Source of the DNA: Planococcus salinarum
GTDB lineage: Bacteria > Bacillota > Bacilli > Bacillales_A > Planococcaceae
DNA length: 53,175 bases
Reading direction: 5' to 3'
Assembly: GCF_007004625.1 (NCBI RefSeq)
Contig: NZ_VIFV01000021.1
Coordinates: 1 to 53,175 of the forward strand
Below are positions 18,135-27,894 of this stretch, piece by piece. The notes below the pieces were generated by a model. It searched no databases and was not told the origin of the DNA. It saw only the letters and a list, made by a program, of their open reading frames with translations. The position numbers and the translations under genes were made by a program. Numbering within the stretch: position 1 is the stretch's first letter; every line of letters starts with the position of its first letter.

Positions 18135-18304
18135 TTACTATGTAAGTTGAATCAAATTGAAATTAAAGTACCCGATATTCCGCAAAACAGCTCCGCTTGC
18201 CTGGGGGCTCGCGCTGAGCTAACTCGGGCTCGTTTCACTTCGCCCGAGTGGATCTCAGCACTTCACTTGGTCCCCTGGGCGTCTTCGCTGTTTTGCTCCA
18301 TCTC
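18135..18304. repeat. Intergenic repeat, family A copy 3
   Basis: GATATTCCGCAAAACAGC at 18174-18191 and its near-inverse GCTGTTTTGCTCCATCTC at 18287-18304 bound a compact 131-bp copy. It contains a perfect 8-bp stem GCCCGAGT/ACTCGGGC flanked by GAGCTAACTCGG-type arms. The AT-rich tail 18135-18173 (AAGTTGAATC...) matches tails of other copies. It fills the divergent ecsA-hit space. Bases 18305-18449 hold the hit leader and no other gene. Confidence 0.8.
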
Positions 18305-18449
18305 TCTATAGACTTCTCTCAGCGCTGACGCGGTATAGACAGACTAATTATTTTTTCACCTTATATAGCATTGTACCAAAAACTGCGTGCAATTTCTTTT
18401 CCTTCATGTGTATTATGATAGACTGAAGAAAATGGAAAGGGTGTTGTAT

Positions 18450-18881
18450 ATGACGAATTGCATTTTCTGCAAAATCATTTCAGGCGAAATTCCCAGCGTA
18501 AAAATCTATGAAGATGAGCATGTTTTCGCCTTCATGGACATTATGCCTTTGTCCAAAGGGCATACCCTGCTGATTCCGAAAACGCACCGTGAATCGGTCT
18601 ACGATCTCCAGGGAGATGAAGCTGCACAGCTTTTCAGCGTTGCTCCGAAAATTGCATCTGCAATCAAAGAGACTTTCAATCCGGAAGGCCTAAACCTGCT
18701 CAATAACAATGGCGCCAAAGCCGGCCAGAGCGTTTTTCACTTCCATTTGCACTTCATCCCCCGCTACGGCGAAACGGATGGCTTCGGAGCGAAATGGATC
18801 ACCAAAGAAAAAGAGTATACGACTGAGCGGATTCAGGAGCTTGCCGAACAGGTAAAGAACAAGTTGGCTGCCGACGCTTGA
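18450..18881 (+). CDS. hit: HIT family protein (histidine triad hydrolase)
   Basis: Nucleotide-binding hydrolase of the HIT/Hint group, 143 residues, cytoplasmic. It begins with CIFCKIISGEIPS, has DIMPLSKGHTLLIPKTH, and ends its core with the triad QSVFHFHLHFIPRYG, whose middle His is the nucleophile. The Cys-x-x-Cys near the N-terminus may bind zinc with downstream His. The start is the ATG 8 nt after AAGGG; an upstream in-frame extension of 21 codons lacks a ribosome site. It is divergent from ecsA, as in B. subtilis. Confidence 0.92.
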   Translation: MTNCIFCKIISGEIPSVKIYEDEHVFAFMDIMPLSKGHTLLIPKTHRESVYDLQGDEAAQLFSVAPKIASAIKETFNPEGLNLLNNNGAKAGQSVFHFHLHFIPRYGETDGFGAKWITKEKEYTTERIQELAEQVKNKLAADA

Positions 18882-18962
18882 TTTAACCGTCGGGAACCTA
18901 TAGAATCAGAAATAAGTTTTTCGCCTGCGGTCACGAGGACACGCCGGGAAGAATTTAAAATA

Positions 18963-18987
18963 TAGCCTTGAGCTGAGGAGAGATGAG
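18963..18987 (+). promoter_or_regulatory. Candidate TRAP binding site over the trpP ribosome site
   Basis: TAG-CCTT-GAG-CT-GAG-GA-GAG-AT-GAG: four GAG triplets with exact 2-nt spacers plus one TAG, ending 2 nt before the trpP ATG. TRAP binds (G/U)AG repeats spaced by 2-3 nt, and B. subtilis trpP is translationally repressed this way. Only about five triplets are clean here, fewer than the usual 9-11, and a purine-rich Shine-Dalgarno could mimic part of this. Confidence 0.5.
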
Positions 18988-18989
18988 AA

Positions 18990-19520
18990 ATGAATACGAA
19001 GAATCTTGTACTTATGGCGCTGCTGGTCAGCGTTGGGGCGGCATTATATGTTGTCATCCCTGGAATCAACGGTGGAATGAAGCCGGATTTTATGTTGACG
19101 ATGATGTTTGTCGGCATCCTGCTGTTCCCTAATTTAAAATCAACCTTTTTACTCGCTGTTACAACAGGTGTAATTTCCGGATTGTTTTCAACTTTCCCCG
19201 GAGGGTTTTTCCCGAATATCATTGATAAATTCATCACTGCTTTCGTCTTTTTGGCGTTTGTCTTCATACTGAAGAAAGCCGCAGCGAAACTGCCGGTGGC
19301 CATTGCTTTGTGTGCAGGCGGCACCGTATTATCCGGCTCGATTTTTTTATCGGTGGCCATTGTGCTCATCGGGGCTGACATACCATTCGCTTTGTTATTT
19401 ACAACAGTTGTCTTACCGGCCACGATTTTCAACGGGGTGGCATTCGGCCTTATCTATCCGGTTGTCGTCAATTTAGTGAAACGATCCAAATTTGATACTG
19501 CCGTATCTCAAGCGGCTTGA
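18990..19520 (+). CDS. trpP: Tryptophan transporter TrpP family
   Basis: Small integral membrane protein of 176 residues with about five helices, matching the TrpP (YhaG) family. Conserved features include GGMKPDFMLTMMFVGILLFPN near residue 29-49 and FSTFPGGFFPNIIDK near 70-84. In Bacillus this protein imports tryptophan. GAGGAG before the ATG forms part of the GAG-repeat site described separately. The upstream 18882-18962 region holds no gene. A strong terminator follows 6 nt after the stop, so it is monocistronic. Confidence 0.85.
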   Translation: MNTKNLVLMALLVSVGAALYVVIPGINGGMKPDFMLTMMFVGILLFPNLKSTFLLAVTTGVISGLFSTFPGGFFPNIIDKFITAFVFLAFVFILKKAAAKLPVAIALCAGGTVLSGSIFLSVAIVLIGADIPFALLFTTVVLPATIFNGVAFGLIYPVVVNLVKRSKFDTAVSQAA

Positions 19521-19526
19521 CCAAAA

Positions 19527-19561
19527 CTTTCCGGTATATAATATACCGGAAAGCTTTTTTT
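19527..19561 (+). terminator. Terminator of trpP
   Basis: CTTTCCGGTATA, TAA loop, TATACCGGAAAG (12-bp perfect stem), then a T7 run. Confidence 0.9.
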
Positions 19562-19644
19562 CTTTGAACAGCAATTCATTTTTATGTTTTAATTAAGTGG
19601 AATAGAGGAAAAGACCTTTATAGGACGAAAGGGGCGCATTATTC

Positions 19645-20091
19645 ATGAAAGCATCGAACTTTTTTATCGGACTCGCGACAGGACTGGCTGCCGGAGCAGC
19701 AGCAACATTGTTTTCAACACCACAATCGGGTGAAGACCTGCGAACTTCTGTCAAAACGGCTTCAACAGATTGGAAGGAAAAAATGGCTGATGTAAAAGAA
19801 AAGGTCAACCAGTTAAAAGAATCTGTAAACCACTTGAAGATCGAAGCCAAAACACAAGTACCTGAAGCAATGGATGGATTAAAAGAGTCCATGGCTGAAT
19901 GGCAGGAAAGTACTGCTCCTGCTAAAGAGCACCTTCAGTTGGAAATACTGGCTATCCAGAATGCAATTGAAGAATTGCAGAAATCCATCAGCAAAGACAA
20001 CAAAGAAGAAAAAGATGACGATAAAAAATATGTTAAAAACCAGAATTCTGATGAATCCACGTCAGAAACTGATAAAAAAGATTCAGTATAA
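19645..20091 (+). CDS. yhaH: YtxH domain protein (YhaH-like)
   Basis: Membrane-anchored protein of 148 residues. One N-terminal glycine/alanine-rich helix (about 5-26, FIGLATGLAAGAAATLF) is followed by the YtxH hallmark TPQSGEDLR. Then comes a long amphipathic helix/coiled coil (about 38-125), and a charged Lys/Asp/Glu-rich tail. Related general-stress proteins are YtxH/GsiB-region proteins; function is unknown. GAAAGGGGCG precedes the ATG. It lies between trpP and scoC as in B. subtilis. Confidence 0.78.
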   Translation: MKASNFFIGLATGLAAGAAATLFSTPQSGEDLRTSVKTASTDWKEKMADVKEKVNQLKESVNHLKIEAKTQVPEAMDGLKESMAEWQESTAPAKEHLQLEILAIQNAIEELQKSISKDNKEEKDDDKKYVKNQNSDESTSETDKKDSV

Positions 20092-20108
20092 ATCGCTCTT
20101 CAATTGAT

Positions 20109-20157
20109 AAACTTATTAAAAAACTGCCAAAAGGCAGTTTTTTAATAAGTTTTTTTA
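20109..20157 (+). terminator. Terminator of yhaH
   Basis: A 20-bp perfect stem (20109-20128 with 20133-20152), AAAA loop and T-run. The left end is A-rich too, so it can act in both directions. Confidence 0.9.
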
Positions 20158-20187
20158 CTATTCGGACTTTAATTCACTTTACTTTAT

Positions 20188-20196
20188 TGCTATAAT
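20188..20196 (+). promoter_or_regulatory. Extended -10 promoter of scoC
   Basis: TG-C-TATAAT at 20188-20196, about 35 nt upstream of the start codon; no good -35 was seen. Confidence 0.55.
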
Positions 20197-20232
20197 TAAG
20201 AAAATCTCAAAATATGGGAAGTAGGTGCTTTT

Positions 20233-20790
20233 GTGGACGAACGCGAGTATACGATGAAAGAAGCGATGATGTTTAGCCAGCGTATCGGACAATTATCCAA
20301 AGCGTTGTGGAAAGCAGTCGAAAAAGACTGGCAATTGTGGATCAAACCTTATGATTTGAATATCAATGAGCATCACATTTTGTGGATTGCCTATCATTTA
20401 AAAGGCGCTTCCATTTCAGATGTGGCAAAATTCGGTGTCATGCATGTCTCCACCGCCTTTAACTTTTCAAAAAAACTCGAAGAACGGGAGCTTCTTTCTT
20501 TCTCGAAGCGTGATACAGATAAACGAAACACGTATGTCGAACTGACGGAAAAAGGACAGAATCTTATGCAGGAAATGATCGAACGCTATCATGAGACACC
20601 ACATTCTGTGATTGACGGCTCGCTCAAACTGCGTGAACTTTACGGAAAATTCCCGGAGTTCCTGGATGTAATGGCTGTTATCCGCACAATTTATGGAGAT
20701 GATTTCATGGAAATTTTTGAGGCTTCATTTAAAAATATCGAATCTAAATTCAATGAAGAAAATCATGTCGTTGACGTTGTCAAAAAATAA
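20233..20790 (+). CDS. scoC: MarR-family transition-state regulator ScoC (Hpr)
   Basis: DNA-binding repressor of protease, peptide-transport and sporulation genes during growth transition. The 185 residues closely follow B. subtilis ScoC (about 203), including [52 protein letters not shown] and the C-terminal [11 protein letters not shown]. The winged-helix domain spans about 35-115. The start is GTG with a weak upstream GTAGG. Being close to prsA and ecsAB, it sits among genes that control secreted enzymes. Confidence 0.92.
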   Translation: MDEREYTMKEAMMFSQRIGQLSKALWKAVEKDWQLWIKPYDLNINEHHILWIAYHLKGASISDVAKFGVMHVSTAFNFSKKLEERELLSFSKRDTDKRNTYVELTEKGQNLMQEMIERYHETPHSVIDGSLKLRELYGKFPEFLDVMAVIRTIYGDDFMEIFEASFKNIESKFNEENHVVDVVKK

Positions 20791-20899
20791 CGATATCCCT
20801 CTCGGAATTATTGTATTGAATTAGGTTGCATTAATCAGAAATTCATTGTATTGTATGTATCGACTCATCGGAGAATACCATCGCACGGGGGATACTTAT

Positions 20900-21445
20900 A
20901 TGCATTGCTGGAAAACGATAAATGTTAAAAAAGAATATGGCCTGAATCGCCTTTTCACCTTTGCAGTGATGGCTGGGATGGGCGTTTTTACGACTTTCTA
21001 TATCTTTTTGAATTTCTTTTATACTGCCCCTCTATCCGATCGCTATTTCCTGTATTTTATCCTGGCGATACTTGCAGTCTACCCGCTTCATAAAGTTCTC
21101 CATTTCCTGCCGCTAATCGGCAGCCGGAAATGCCTGAAGTTTATCCTGCGGAAACAGCTTGGCATGCTTCCCGGAATTTCACTTCATGTTAAAGAACCGG
21201 TGGCCAAAACAAGATTTCTGCTTGCTTTGATGACGCCTTTTGTACTTATAAATTTTTTGATTATCCTGTTAAGCGTTCTCTACCCTGCCTATATTCATTA
21301 CTTTGCAATTCTACTTGCTTATCATTGCAGCCTCTGTCTGACAGACCTGATCTATATCCGGCATTTGCTTCGCACACCGAAGCATGCATTGATTGAAGAA
21401 ACAGAGTCCGGTTTTGAAATACTGGTTCCACAATCAATGGCTTAA
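20900..21445 (+). CDS. DUF3267-type membrane protein (YhaJ-like)
   Basis: Integral membrane protein of 181 residues with about four helices (about 18-42, 50-70, 103-127 and 130-150). DUF3267 proteins are putative zincins carrying HExxH. Here the corresponding place reads PLHKVLHFLPL, with Lys where the catalytic Glu would be, so protease activity is doubtful. The N-terminus MHCWKTINVKKEYG follows a GGGGG site at 8 nt. A longer in-frame reading from 20846 adds 18 residues but has no ribosome site. Function is unknown. Confidence 0.65.
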   Translation: MHCWKTINVKKEYGLNRLFTFAVMAGMGVFTTFYIFLNFFYTAPLSDRYFLYFILAILAVYPLHKVLHFLPLIGSRKCLKFILRKQLGMLPGISLHVKEPVAKTRFLLALMTPFVLINFLIILLSVLYPAYIHYFAILLAYHCSLCLTDLIYIRHLLRTPKHALIEETESGFEILVPQSMA

Positions 21446-21467
21446 TCCTGTATTTTCCCTCTCAATT

Positions 21468-21476
21468 TGTTATACT
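21468..21476 (+). promoter_or_regulatory. Extended -10 promoter of small membrane protein gene
   Basis: TG-T-TATACT, 29 nt upstream of the start codon of the 61-residue membrane protein gene. Confidence 0.5.
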
Positions 21477-21504
21477 TAAATCTAAGGCAGAGGGGAGGAA
21501 ATAC

Positions 21505-21690
21505 ATGATTATCGCGTTTGTAGTTATGTTCTCAGTGTTTTACCTGTTCCAAATCAACCGAATGACTTTGGCATTGGTGACATCACGGGAAATTCCAGAA
21601 GAAAATCACGAGAAAATATTCCGCACCATCAATATATTGATTACTATACTATTGGTATCACTCTATGTTGGCGTTGAATTTACCCCATAA
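21505..21690 (+). CDS. Small two-helix membrane protein, unknown
   Basis: A 61-residue protein with a hydrophobic N-terminal helix (about 2-15) and a second at about 43-57, joined by a polar loop (TSREIPEENHEKIFR). GAGGGGAGG lies 5 nt before the ATG. It has its own extended -10 promoter and a terminator directly after the stop, so it looks like a real single gene. I do not recognise the family with certainty. Confidence 0.75.
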   Translation: MIIAFVVMFSVFYLFQINRMTLALVTSREIPEENHEKIFRTINILITILLVSLYVGVEFTP

Positions 21691-21692
21691 GT

Positions 21693-21723
21693 CTATTTGC
21701 CCTTCGGCAGATAGCTTTTTTTT
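21693..21723 (+). terminator. Terminator of small membrane protein gene
   Basis: CTATTTGCC, CTTC tetraloop, GGCAGATAG (9 bp with one U-G), then C and a T8 run. Confidence 0.87.
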
Positions 21724-21783
21724 GCCTGAATTTTGCAAGAAGCTTATAATTTCGGAGAAACTTTTTTAATTTTTAAACGTTTA

Positions 21784-21792
21784 TGGTATAGT
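21784..21792 (+). promoter_or_regulatory. Extended -10 promoter of prsA
   Basis: TG-G-TATAGT at 21784-21792, about 39 nt before the prsA start. The -35 region is only a T-run. Confidence 0.5.
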
Positions 21793-21830
21793 AACAACGG
21801 CAATAAGAATGTGAGTTGGGAGCGAAAACT

Positions 21831-22718
21831 ATGAAAAAATCAGTATTAACCTTATCTTTAGCGGCGTCGGTATTGGCATTGACAGCTTGCAGTGATGACA
21901 ACGCAGACAGCACAGTCATCGTTACTTCAGAAGTCGGAGATGTTACCAAAGAGGACCTGTATGAAGAAATGAAAACGTCCATTGGCGACCAGGCGATTCA
22001 GATCCTGATGATCGAAAAAGTTTTGGCTGAGGAATATGAAGTCACGGACGAAGAAGTTCAGGCTGAGATTGAAAGTTCTAAAGAAGAGATGGGCGAAAAT
22101 TACGAAGCCTTCCTCGAGCAAAACAATCAAACAGAAGAAAGCTATGAAAAAGTAATCCGTTTAAATTTACTGCAGGAAAAAGCATTGACAGATGGCGTGG
22201 AAGTAACGGACGAAGAAATTCAAGCGCATTACGAGCGTCAGGGAACGGAACTTAACGCACGCCATATCCTGGTGGCTGATGAAGAAACAGCTGCTACAGT
22301 GAAAGAAGAACTCGAAGCCGGTGGAGATTTTGCCCAATTGGCAGAAGAATATTCTTCTGATCCGGGTTCTGCAGCAAACGGTGGAAGCCTTGACTGGTTC
22401 GGTGCAGGCGCCATGGTACCTGAGTTCGAAGAAGCGGCTTACTCTCTGGAAGTCGATGAAATCAGTGAACCTGTTCAAACACAGCACGGTTTCCACATAA
22501 TCCAAGTTACAGACAAGCGTGAAGTGGAAGGCCAGGAGCCTCTGGAAGAGCAAAAAGAAGAAATCCGCAGTGAACTGGCCATGCAAAAAGCTGACCAGGC
22601 AGCATTGCTTCCTAAAATTGCGGCATTGATGGAAGAAGCGAATGTTGAAATCCAGGATGAAGAACTGGAAGGCGCATTGGACGAAATCATGAACGCAGGA
22701 GCTCCTGCTGAAGAATAA
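21831..22718 (+). CDS. prsA: Extracytoplasmic foldase lipoprotein PrsA
   Basis: Membrane-anchored peptidyl-prolyl isomerase that folds secreted proteins outside the membrane. It has 295 residues. The signal peptide ends in lipobox LTAC (Cys20). The parvulin domain spans about 132-225 ([37 protein letters not shown]), flanked by Glu/Lys-rich NC-domain helices. The ATG at 21831 has GGGAG 8 nt upstream; a TTG five codons earlier is an unlikely start. A terminator follows. Confidence 0.94.
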   Translation: MKKSVLTLSLAASVLALTACSDDNADSTVIVTSEVGDVTKEDLYEEMKTSIGDQAIQILMIEKVLAEEYEVTDEEVQAEIESSKEEMGENYEAFLEQNNQTEESYEKVIRLNLLQEKALTDGVEVTDEEIQAHYERQGTELNARHILVADEETAATVKEELEAGGDFAQLAEEYSSDPGSAANGGSLDWFGAGAMVPEFEEAAYSLEVDEISEPVQTQHGFHIIQVTDKREVEGQEPLEEQKEEIRSELAMQKADQAALLPKIAALMEEANVEIQDEELEGALDEIMNAGAPAEE

Positions 22719-22734
22719 AGATGAATAGCATTAT

Positions 22735-22768
22735 AAAACCCCCATTTCTTTTTGAAATGGGGGTTTTT
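22735..22768. terminator. Bidirectional terminator, prsA / yhaM
   Basis: AAAACCCCCATTTC, T5 loop, GAAATGGGGGTTTT: perfect 14-bp stem between convergent genes. Confidence 0.9.
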
Positions 22769-22771
22769 GCA

Positions 22772-23710
22772 TTAGATTTTCGGTTTGTAAAAGGAACGGT
22801 TTTCCAGCGGGAACAGCCTCTCGGAAAATTCGCCGGGTTTTGTTTTTTCAAGCGCACGGTCAAGCATGCTCATTTTTGCATCAATATTATCAATGTAATG
22901 AAGTATTTCCGCTTCTTTGATCATCGGCCGTTTCGGACTGCCCCATTCTTCTTTCCCGTGGTGGGATAAGACCATGTGTTGGAGCAGCATGACTTCTTCC
23001 CCTTCAATTTCAAGCTCGTCTGCTGTTTTGGAGATTTCCGTCACCATAATTGAAATGTGTCCCAAGAGATTGCCCTCTACTGTATAAGTGGTTGCAATCG
23101 GACCTGACAGTTCGAATACTTTGCCGATATCGTGCAGGATGATTCCGGCATACAGCAGATCTTTATTCAACGTCGGATAAATTCCAAGCAGTGCTTTTCC
23201 CAGGCTCAACATCGAAACTACATGATCCGCCAATCCTGACACGTAGTCATGGTGATTGCGGGTCGCTGCTGGAAAGGTCAATATGCTTTGCTGATGCTTT
23301 TTCAGTATGTGGCGGGTGATCCGCTGGATTTGCGGATTTTCCATTTCAAAAAGATACTGCATAATTTCTTCAGATAATTCTTCCGTAGTCCTTTCGGAAG
23401 CCGGCAGCAAATCACCGATTGACTGGTTTTCTTCCGGCTTTGCCGGACGGATGCTCTTTATGCGCAATTGATTTTTCCCCCGGTAGTTGTGTATTTCTCC
23501 GCCTACCCGGACAATCGTTTCTGCTGCAAACAGTTTTTCATGTTCATCTTTGGTATCCCATAATTTCGCTTCGATGTCTCCGCTTTTGTCCTGCAAAACC
23601 AGTGATATGAAAGGGTTCCCCGTGGTGGTCACCCCTTTTACCGATTGCTTGATCAAAAGGAATTCATCTATTGTTTCTCCAACAGCTCGTTGGGTAATGC
23701 CTTTTTTCAT
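22772..23710 (-). CDS. yhaM: 3'-5' exoribonuclease YhaM
   Basis: RNase of 312 residues that degrades RNA (and ssDNA) from the 3' end. The N-terminal OB-fold nucleic-acid-binding domain (about 15-100) contains [19 protein letters not shown]. The C-terminal HD domain (about 155-285) contains [23 protein letters not shown] and MVLSHHG metal ligands. It overlaps the end of yhaN by 4 nt, so yhaO-yhaN-yhaM form one operon. Confidence 0.92.
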   Translation of the reverse strand: MKKGITQRAVGETIDEFLLIKQSVKGVTTTGNPFISLVLQDKSGDIEAKLWDTKDEHEKLFAAETIVRVGGEIHNYRGKNQLRIKSIRPAKPEENQSIGDLLPASERTTEELSEEIMQYLFEMENPQIQRITRHILKKHQQSILTFPAATRNHHDYVSGLADHVVSMLSLGKALLGIYPTLNKDLLYAGIILHDIGKVFELSGPIATTYTVEGNLLGHISIMVTEISKTADELEIEGEEVMLLQHMVLSHHGKEEWGSPKRPMIKEAEILHYIDNIDAKMSMLDRALEKTKPGEFSERLFPLENRSFYKPKI

Positions 23711-26556
23711 AAATACACACTCCTTCCAGTGTTGGCCACATCGATAATTTGTGCATCAGGCCAGGCCTTGCACATTTCTTCGTGACAGGTGAAATAAATG
23801 AACTGATGATCCCTTTGCAGTTCTTTTATCAAGTTTATCACTTGCTGAAGCCGCAGGCGATCAAAATGGACAAACGGATCATCCATTATGATCGGGAAAG
23901 GATGACTCTTCTGCATCGAAACCGCCAGACTGAGCCGTAGTGCCAAGTACGCCTGCTCTTTAGTCGCCTGGCTCAGTTCCGCCATACGAAAACGGATATT
24001 GTCCCTTCTGACCGCTTCAAAATGTCCATCCGGGTGGATTTCCATCGCTGTATAGGACTCTCCTGTCAAACGCTGAAAATACTCGCAGGCTTTGGAGAGC
24101 ACGGCAGGCAGCGATTTCTCTTTCAGCTCGGCCATTGTACTGCGAATCGCCTCTATAATCGCTTTGTTCACTGACCAGCGCTGGGCCAGCTCGTTGAACT
24201 GCGCCTTTTTCTCTTCATATTGCTGGAGTTTCATTTCATAATCTTCATCTGTAAGCAGGTGGTTCACCTTTTGCTGGAGTTCAGCTCTTGCATTCAACAT
24301 TTGATTGCGTTCGTTTTTTAATAGAGAACGCTCTTTTTCCAAGTTATTAATGGAATCCTGGATGGAATAAACCGTTTCTTCCGGTTTCGGGTCAGTTGCA
24401 CCAATCGCTGACAACTGGCTGCTGACGAGTTCGAGCTCCTGCTGCAATTCCTTTTTGCGCAGCCACTCAAGATGAAAATGATGAAACTGTTCAATATCTG
24501 CAGTCCCGCTTTCTTCCAGCAGAGCGGCTCTTTCCGATTCCAGCTCTTCCAGGTAATTGGATTGCCGCTGCAGTTCTGCGGTCACCGCTTCCCTCTTGTC
24601 AGTTAGCCGCTGATTTCTTTCGTTTCGCTCATGAAGTTTTTTGGATTCTGAACGGAGAATTGTATACAATTCTCCAGCCTGAATATTTATGCCTGCTGCC
24701 GCTGCTGCTTTTTCCAGCCATTCAGCTTTCTCCATATCGATTTTTTTCAAAGCTTCTTTGGTTCTGATCAGTTTACCGTGAATTTCCTGTACTTTCCTGA
24801 TTGTTCGAAATAACTCGATTACAGTAGAAGAACCTGCAGTGGAGGTTATTCCCAGATTTGCTAGATAGGAGACGAACTCTTCTTTGGCAGGCAGCAGACT
24901 GATACTGCTCGTCAGTTCATCAATTTGTTGATCGGCCCTGGAGATGGTACGCAAGGTTTCCTCGACTTTTCGGTTATGCTCAGCGATTTTGCGCTGAAGC
25001 ATTTCCATTTCGGCTTCTTTTCCGCTGAAACGTTCAATAATATCATCCAAATCTTCCGATAAACCCGGTTTTTTGCGAATTTTTATAAGCATCATCACTC
25101 CCACTGCAGCCGCTGTGAAAGCTATGATTGTAATCAGTATATCCCCGCTCAAAAGCCCTGCAAAAATACCTGCAGCACCAAGTGCAACAAGTATATAGGA
25201 AAAGAGCTGATTTGCCGGTTCAGCGTCCATCCGCTTCAAGGCCTTCGCCTCAGCAAGCTTCAGTGCATTTTTCGGCCATTTTGCCGCAGCCTCCAGCTGT
25301 TCAGGTGTCGGAGCGGTGTTTTCAAGATAAGACATCTCTTTTTCGGCTTCAATCAGTTTCTTCTTTTCATCCTGTAGTTCCCGCTCACGGAAGCGGCTGT
25401 CTTCTTCTTCCTTATCTGCTTCTTCCGCTAACTTCCGAAGTTTTTCTTCATTAATCAATGATACGTCAAACTGCAACGCCTCATTTTCTCCCATGCCGCT
25501 CAGCCCAAGCAGGCGGCCATGTTCTTCTGTTAACTTTTCCGCTTCTTCTTCCATCTCTCTATATCGCGATAATAACTGCAGCCATTCCGATTCCTTTTCA
25601 AGCAATTCTTCCAGTCCTTCACCGATTGTTCCGCTGTGTGTAATTTCAGGTAAACCGGCAAGTTCTTTTTCCGAGTGTTTCTTTTTCGCTGAAGCTTCTG
25701 ATATCCTTTCAGCCAAACGATCCATCCGATGGCTGCCGTCAGCCGGAAAGTAATCGACTGCAATGGAGCTCAGCTGCTCTTCCAGCCGCTTCTTCTGCTC
25801 TGCTAATGGAGCTGCCTGCTGGCGTTTTGCAGCTTCCGCAAGCAAATTGGAAATGGAATTTTCCCGCGACGCCATCTCTTCAAGGCGGTAGTCCAATCCA
25901 TCCAGCTGTTCAAGGTAAGGTCCATATAAATCCGCCTGTTCGCGGTGTTCCTTCAATTCACGCTCATCGTTCCGGAGCTGCTCGATCAAAAGGTTCAGCT
26001 GAGGATTGCGCCCACCTTTTTTGAACAGAGTGCCCATATCCTTTTCAAGTTCCGTTTCCATCTGTGTGATGGCATCGACCCCTGTAGTGCCTGAAGCCAG
26101 CAGGGTTCGGCTCAATTGTTCTTCCGTCATTTTATCCAGTCCCTGCAATTCATGGATGGAAAATGAAAAAATCGCTTCATATGAAGCACGGTCATAATCT
26201 CGCAGAATCTTTTTCAGTTCGCTTTCCGCTCCCCGGGAGCCATCTTCAAAATAGACGGTTACATCTCCAGCTGCCTTGCCTTTTACACGTTCGACTGTCA
26301 CTTTTCCGTACTGTGCATCGTGTAAATAGAGCTGGCCTCCATATCTTCCCCCGGCTTTCGGTTCATATCGGTTTCCTGACTGATTGCGTGATGGAAATCC
26401 CAATAAAATCTGAATGATGAATTGTTGGATGGTGGTTTTTCCAGCTTCGTTATTGCCGTAGAAAACCGCTAATTCTTCATTGATATCCAATGTAAGATTT
26501 TCGTGCTTGCCGAAGCCGTAAATCATCATTTTTTCAATTTTCATTCTTTCAGTCAC
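23707..26556 (-). CDS. yhaN: SbcC-like AAA ATPase YhaN
   Basis: Large ATPase of 949 residues that pairs with the YhaO nuclease, resembling the Rad50/SbcC-SbcD pair. Walker A GNNEAGKT is at about 34-41. Long coiled coils span about 190-430 and 520-830. The ABC signature region [15 protein letters not shown] and Walker [12 protein letters not shown] lie near the C-terminus. Unusually for Rad50-type proteins, two hydrophobic helices occur in the middle (around 440-490: [16 protein letters not shown] and [17 protein letters not shown]), suggesting membrane anchoring where the zinc hook would be. The start is GTG overlapping the yhaO stop; the ATG four codons later is an alternative. Confidence 0.88.
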   Translation of the reverse strand: MTERMKIEKMMIYGFGKHENLTLDINEELAVFYGNNEAGKTTIQQFIIQILLGFPSRNQSGNRYEPKAGGRYGGQLYLHDAQYGKVTVERVKGKAAGDVTVYFEDGSRGAESELKKILRDYDRASYEAIFSFSIHELQGLDKMTEEQLSRTLLASGTTGVDAITQMETELEKDMGTLFKKGGRNPQLNLLIEQLRNDERELKEHREQADLYGPYLEQLDGLDYRLEEMASRENSISNLLAEAAKRQQAAPLAEQKKRLEEQLSSIAVDYFPADGSHRMDRLAERISEASAKKKHSEKELAGLPEITHSGTIGEGLEELLEKESEWLQLLSRYREMEEEAEKLTEEHGRLLGLSGMGENEALQFDVSLINEEKLRKLAEEADKEEEDSRFRERELQDEKKKLIEAEKEMSYLENTAPTPEQLEAAAKWPKNALKLAEAKALKRMDAEPANQLFSYILVALGAAGIFAGLLSGDILITIIAFTAAAVGVMMLIKIRKKPGLSEDLDDIIERFSGKEAEMEMLQRKIAEHNRKVEETLRTISRADQQIDELTSSISLLPAKEEFVSYLANLGITSTAGSSTVIELFRTIRKVQEIHGKLIRTKEALKKIDMEKAEWLEKAAAAAGINIQAGELYTILRSESKKLHERNERNQRLTDKREAVTAELQRQSNYLEELESERAALLEESGTADIEQFHHFHLEWLRKKELQQELELVSSQLSAIGATDPKPEETVYSIQDSINNLEKERSLLKNERNQMLNARAELQQKVNHLLTDEDYEMKLQQYEEKKAQFNELAQRWSVNKAIIEAIRSTMAELKEKSLPAVLSKACEYFQRLTGESYTAMEIHPDGHFEAVRRDNIRFRMAELSQATKEQAYLALRLSLAVSMQKSHPFPIIMDDPFVHFDRLRLQQVINLIKELQRDHQFIYFTCHEEMCKAWPDAQIIDVANTGRSVYL

Positions 26557-27766
26557 CCGCTCTCATGGCTTTATGGATTTTCGGAACCGCCTCAGCCGCT
26601 AATTCTTCTATAAATTCCTCAGTTAATGAATCCAGATACCTGCTGGCTTTCGGATGCTGATAAAGATCCTTCAGCACCCGCTTCCAATCGGTTTGATCCC
26701 ATTCAGCCATTGTCGCGGAAATTTTTTCGCCAATAGCCGAGACGCGGGTTTCACTGTAGGCATCCTCCATAATTATGCTGGTGATCCAGGCTTCAGCGGC
26801 ACTGGATTCAATCGCCTCCTGTATCGCTTCCAGTAATGCCTCCGCCGGAACCCCTTCCAAAAGTTCAGCGGAGTGCTCATCCACATCCTTCAGATGAAGA
26901 ACAGCCATAACGGCGTCATTTTCGGCTGTATATTTTTCTACAGCTTCTGTACAGGCATCAATCAATTCGTTCATGTGTATGATTCCTTTACAGGACACTT
27001 CAAGCGAATCGAAACACACGGCCGATGTGCGGATGAACTCCATGCTGGTCTCAGCGTTCTCCAGACGCACATCGTAAAATCCTTTCGGCCCGGTTTCCTT
27101 CCGGTGCCGTCCCTGTATATTTCCCGGATAAACAATGTATGGATCAGTGTGGAGAATCTGTCGAAGATGGATATGGCCGAGTGCCCAATACTGATAATTT
27201 TTGCTGAGCAGCTGCTCTTTTTTAAAAGGAGCATAAACCGCATGGCTGGAATCCCCATCCATACTGCCGTGAAGCATGCCGATATGGTAGGCAGACGATT
27301 CATCCGCTTGCGGGAATTCATGGATTTTGGCTTCTTTTACATGGCGCTTATCGTAGCTGAAACCCGTAACGGTAACCTTGTTTCCGGAAACTGTAAAACT
27401 GTGGCTGGTAACCCCGCCATCAAAAACATGGACATTCCCCGGCAGTTCAAAGCGGGTCCATCCGCCATCCAGATGGTCGTGGTTGCCATGGCAGATGATT
27501 ACAGGAATTCCCGCCTCTTTGAGCCGCTCCATTCCCTTTTGGAATCTATATTGTGCGCGAAGTGTCCGGTCTTCCCCGTCATAGATATCACCGGCTATCA
27601 ACAAAAAATCCGGCTCTTCTCTGACCGAATAATCGATAAGTGTGTCAAAAGCCTGATATACGGTATCTGCCAACTTTTTCCGCTGTGCTGATGCAAGGCC
27701 GGATATGCCGGTGAACGGACTGCCCAAATGTAAATCTGCGGTATGTATAAAACGGATTGGCGCCAT
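26549..27766 (-). CDS. yhaO: DNA repair exonuclease YhaO (SbcD-like phosphoesterase)
   Basis: Calcineurin-like metallophosphoesterase, 405 residues. The metal motifs read in order: HTADLHLGS, IAGDIYDGE, CHGNHDH, MLHGSMDGD and GHIHLRQ. The C-terminal capping region (about 290-405) would contact YhaN. The start is the ATG 5 nt after GAGGAG. It is first of the yhaONM operon. A possible extended -10 (TGGTAAAAT) lies in the short gap after the upstream terminator. The partners suggest DNA-end or hairpin processing. Confidence 0.9.
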   Translation of the reverse strand: MAPIRFIHTADLHLGSPFTGISGLASAQRKKLADTVYQAFDTLIDYSVREEPDFLLIAGDIYDGEDRTLRAQYRFQKGMERLKEAGIPVIICHGNHDHLDGGWTRFELPGNVHVFDGGVTSHSFTVSGNKVTVTGFSYDKRHVKEAKIHEFPQADESSAYHIGMLHGSMDGDSSHAVYAPFKKEQLLSKNYQYWALGHIHLRQILHTDPYIVYPGNIQGRHRKETGPKGFYDVRLENAETSMEFIRTSAVCFDSLEVSCKGIIHMNELIDACTEAVEKYTAENDAVMAVLHLKDVDEHSAELLEGVPAEALLEAIQEAIESSAAEAWITSIIMEDAYSETRVSAIGEKISATMAEWDQTDWKRVLKDLYQHPKASRYLDSLTEEFIEELAAEAVPKIHKAMRAGD

Positions 27767-27824
27767 ACTTTCTCCTCTTTTCCGGCAGCGAATATTTGTT
27801 CTAATTTTACCATGCCCACCCCAT

Positions 27825-27860
27825 AAAAAAAACTGTTTGCGGAAATCTCTCCGCAAACAG
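27825..27860 (-). terminator. Terminator of the yhaQ-yhaP transcript
   Basis: CTGTTTGCGGA pairs with TCCGCAAACAG across a 6-nt loop. Eight A precede it on the plus strand, i.e. T8 on the minus strand. The nearest leftward gene is yhaP, 400 bp away across a repeat element. Confidence 0.88.
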
Positions 27861-27894
27861 CATTTGTAGGTTTTATAAGTTGAATGTAGTAAAT

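Noticed and set aside
26873..27691. 272-codon open frame on the plus strand
   Set aside because: Antisense to yhaO, which carries all phosphoesterase motifs; no supporting ribosome site or domain.
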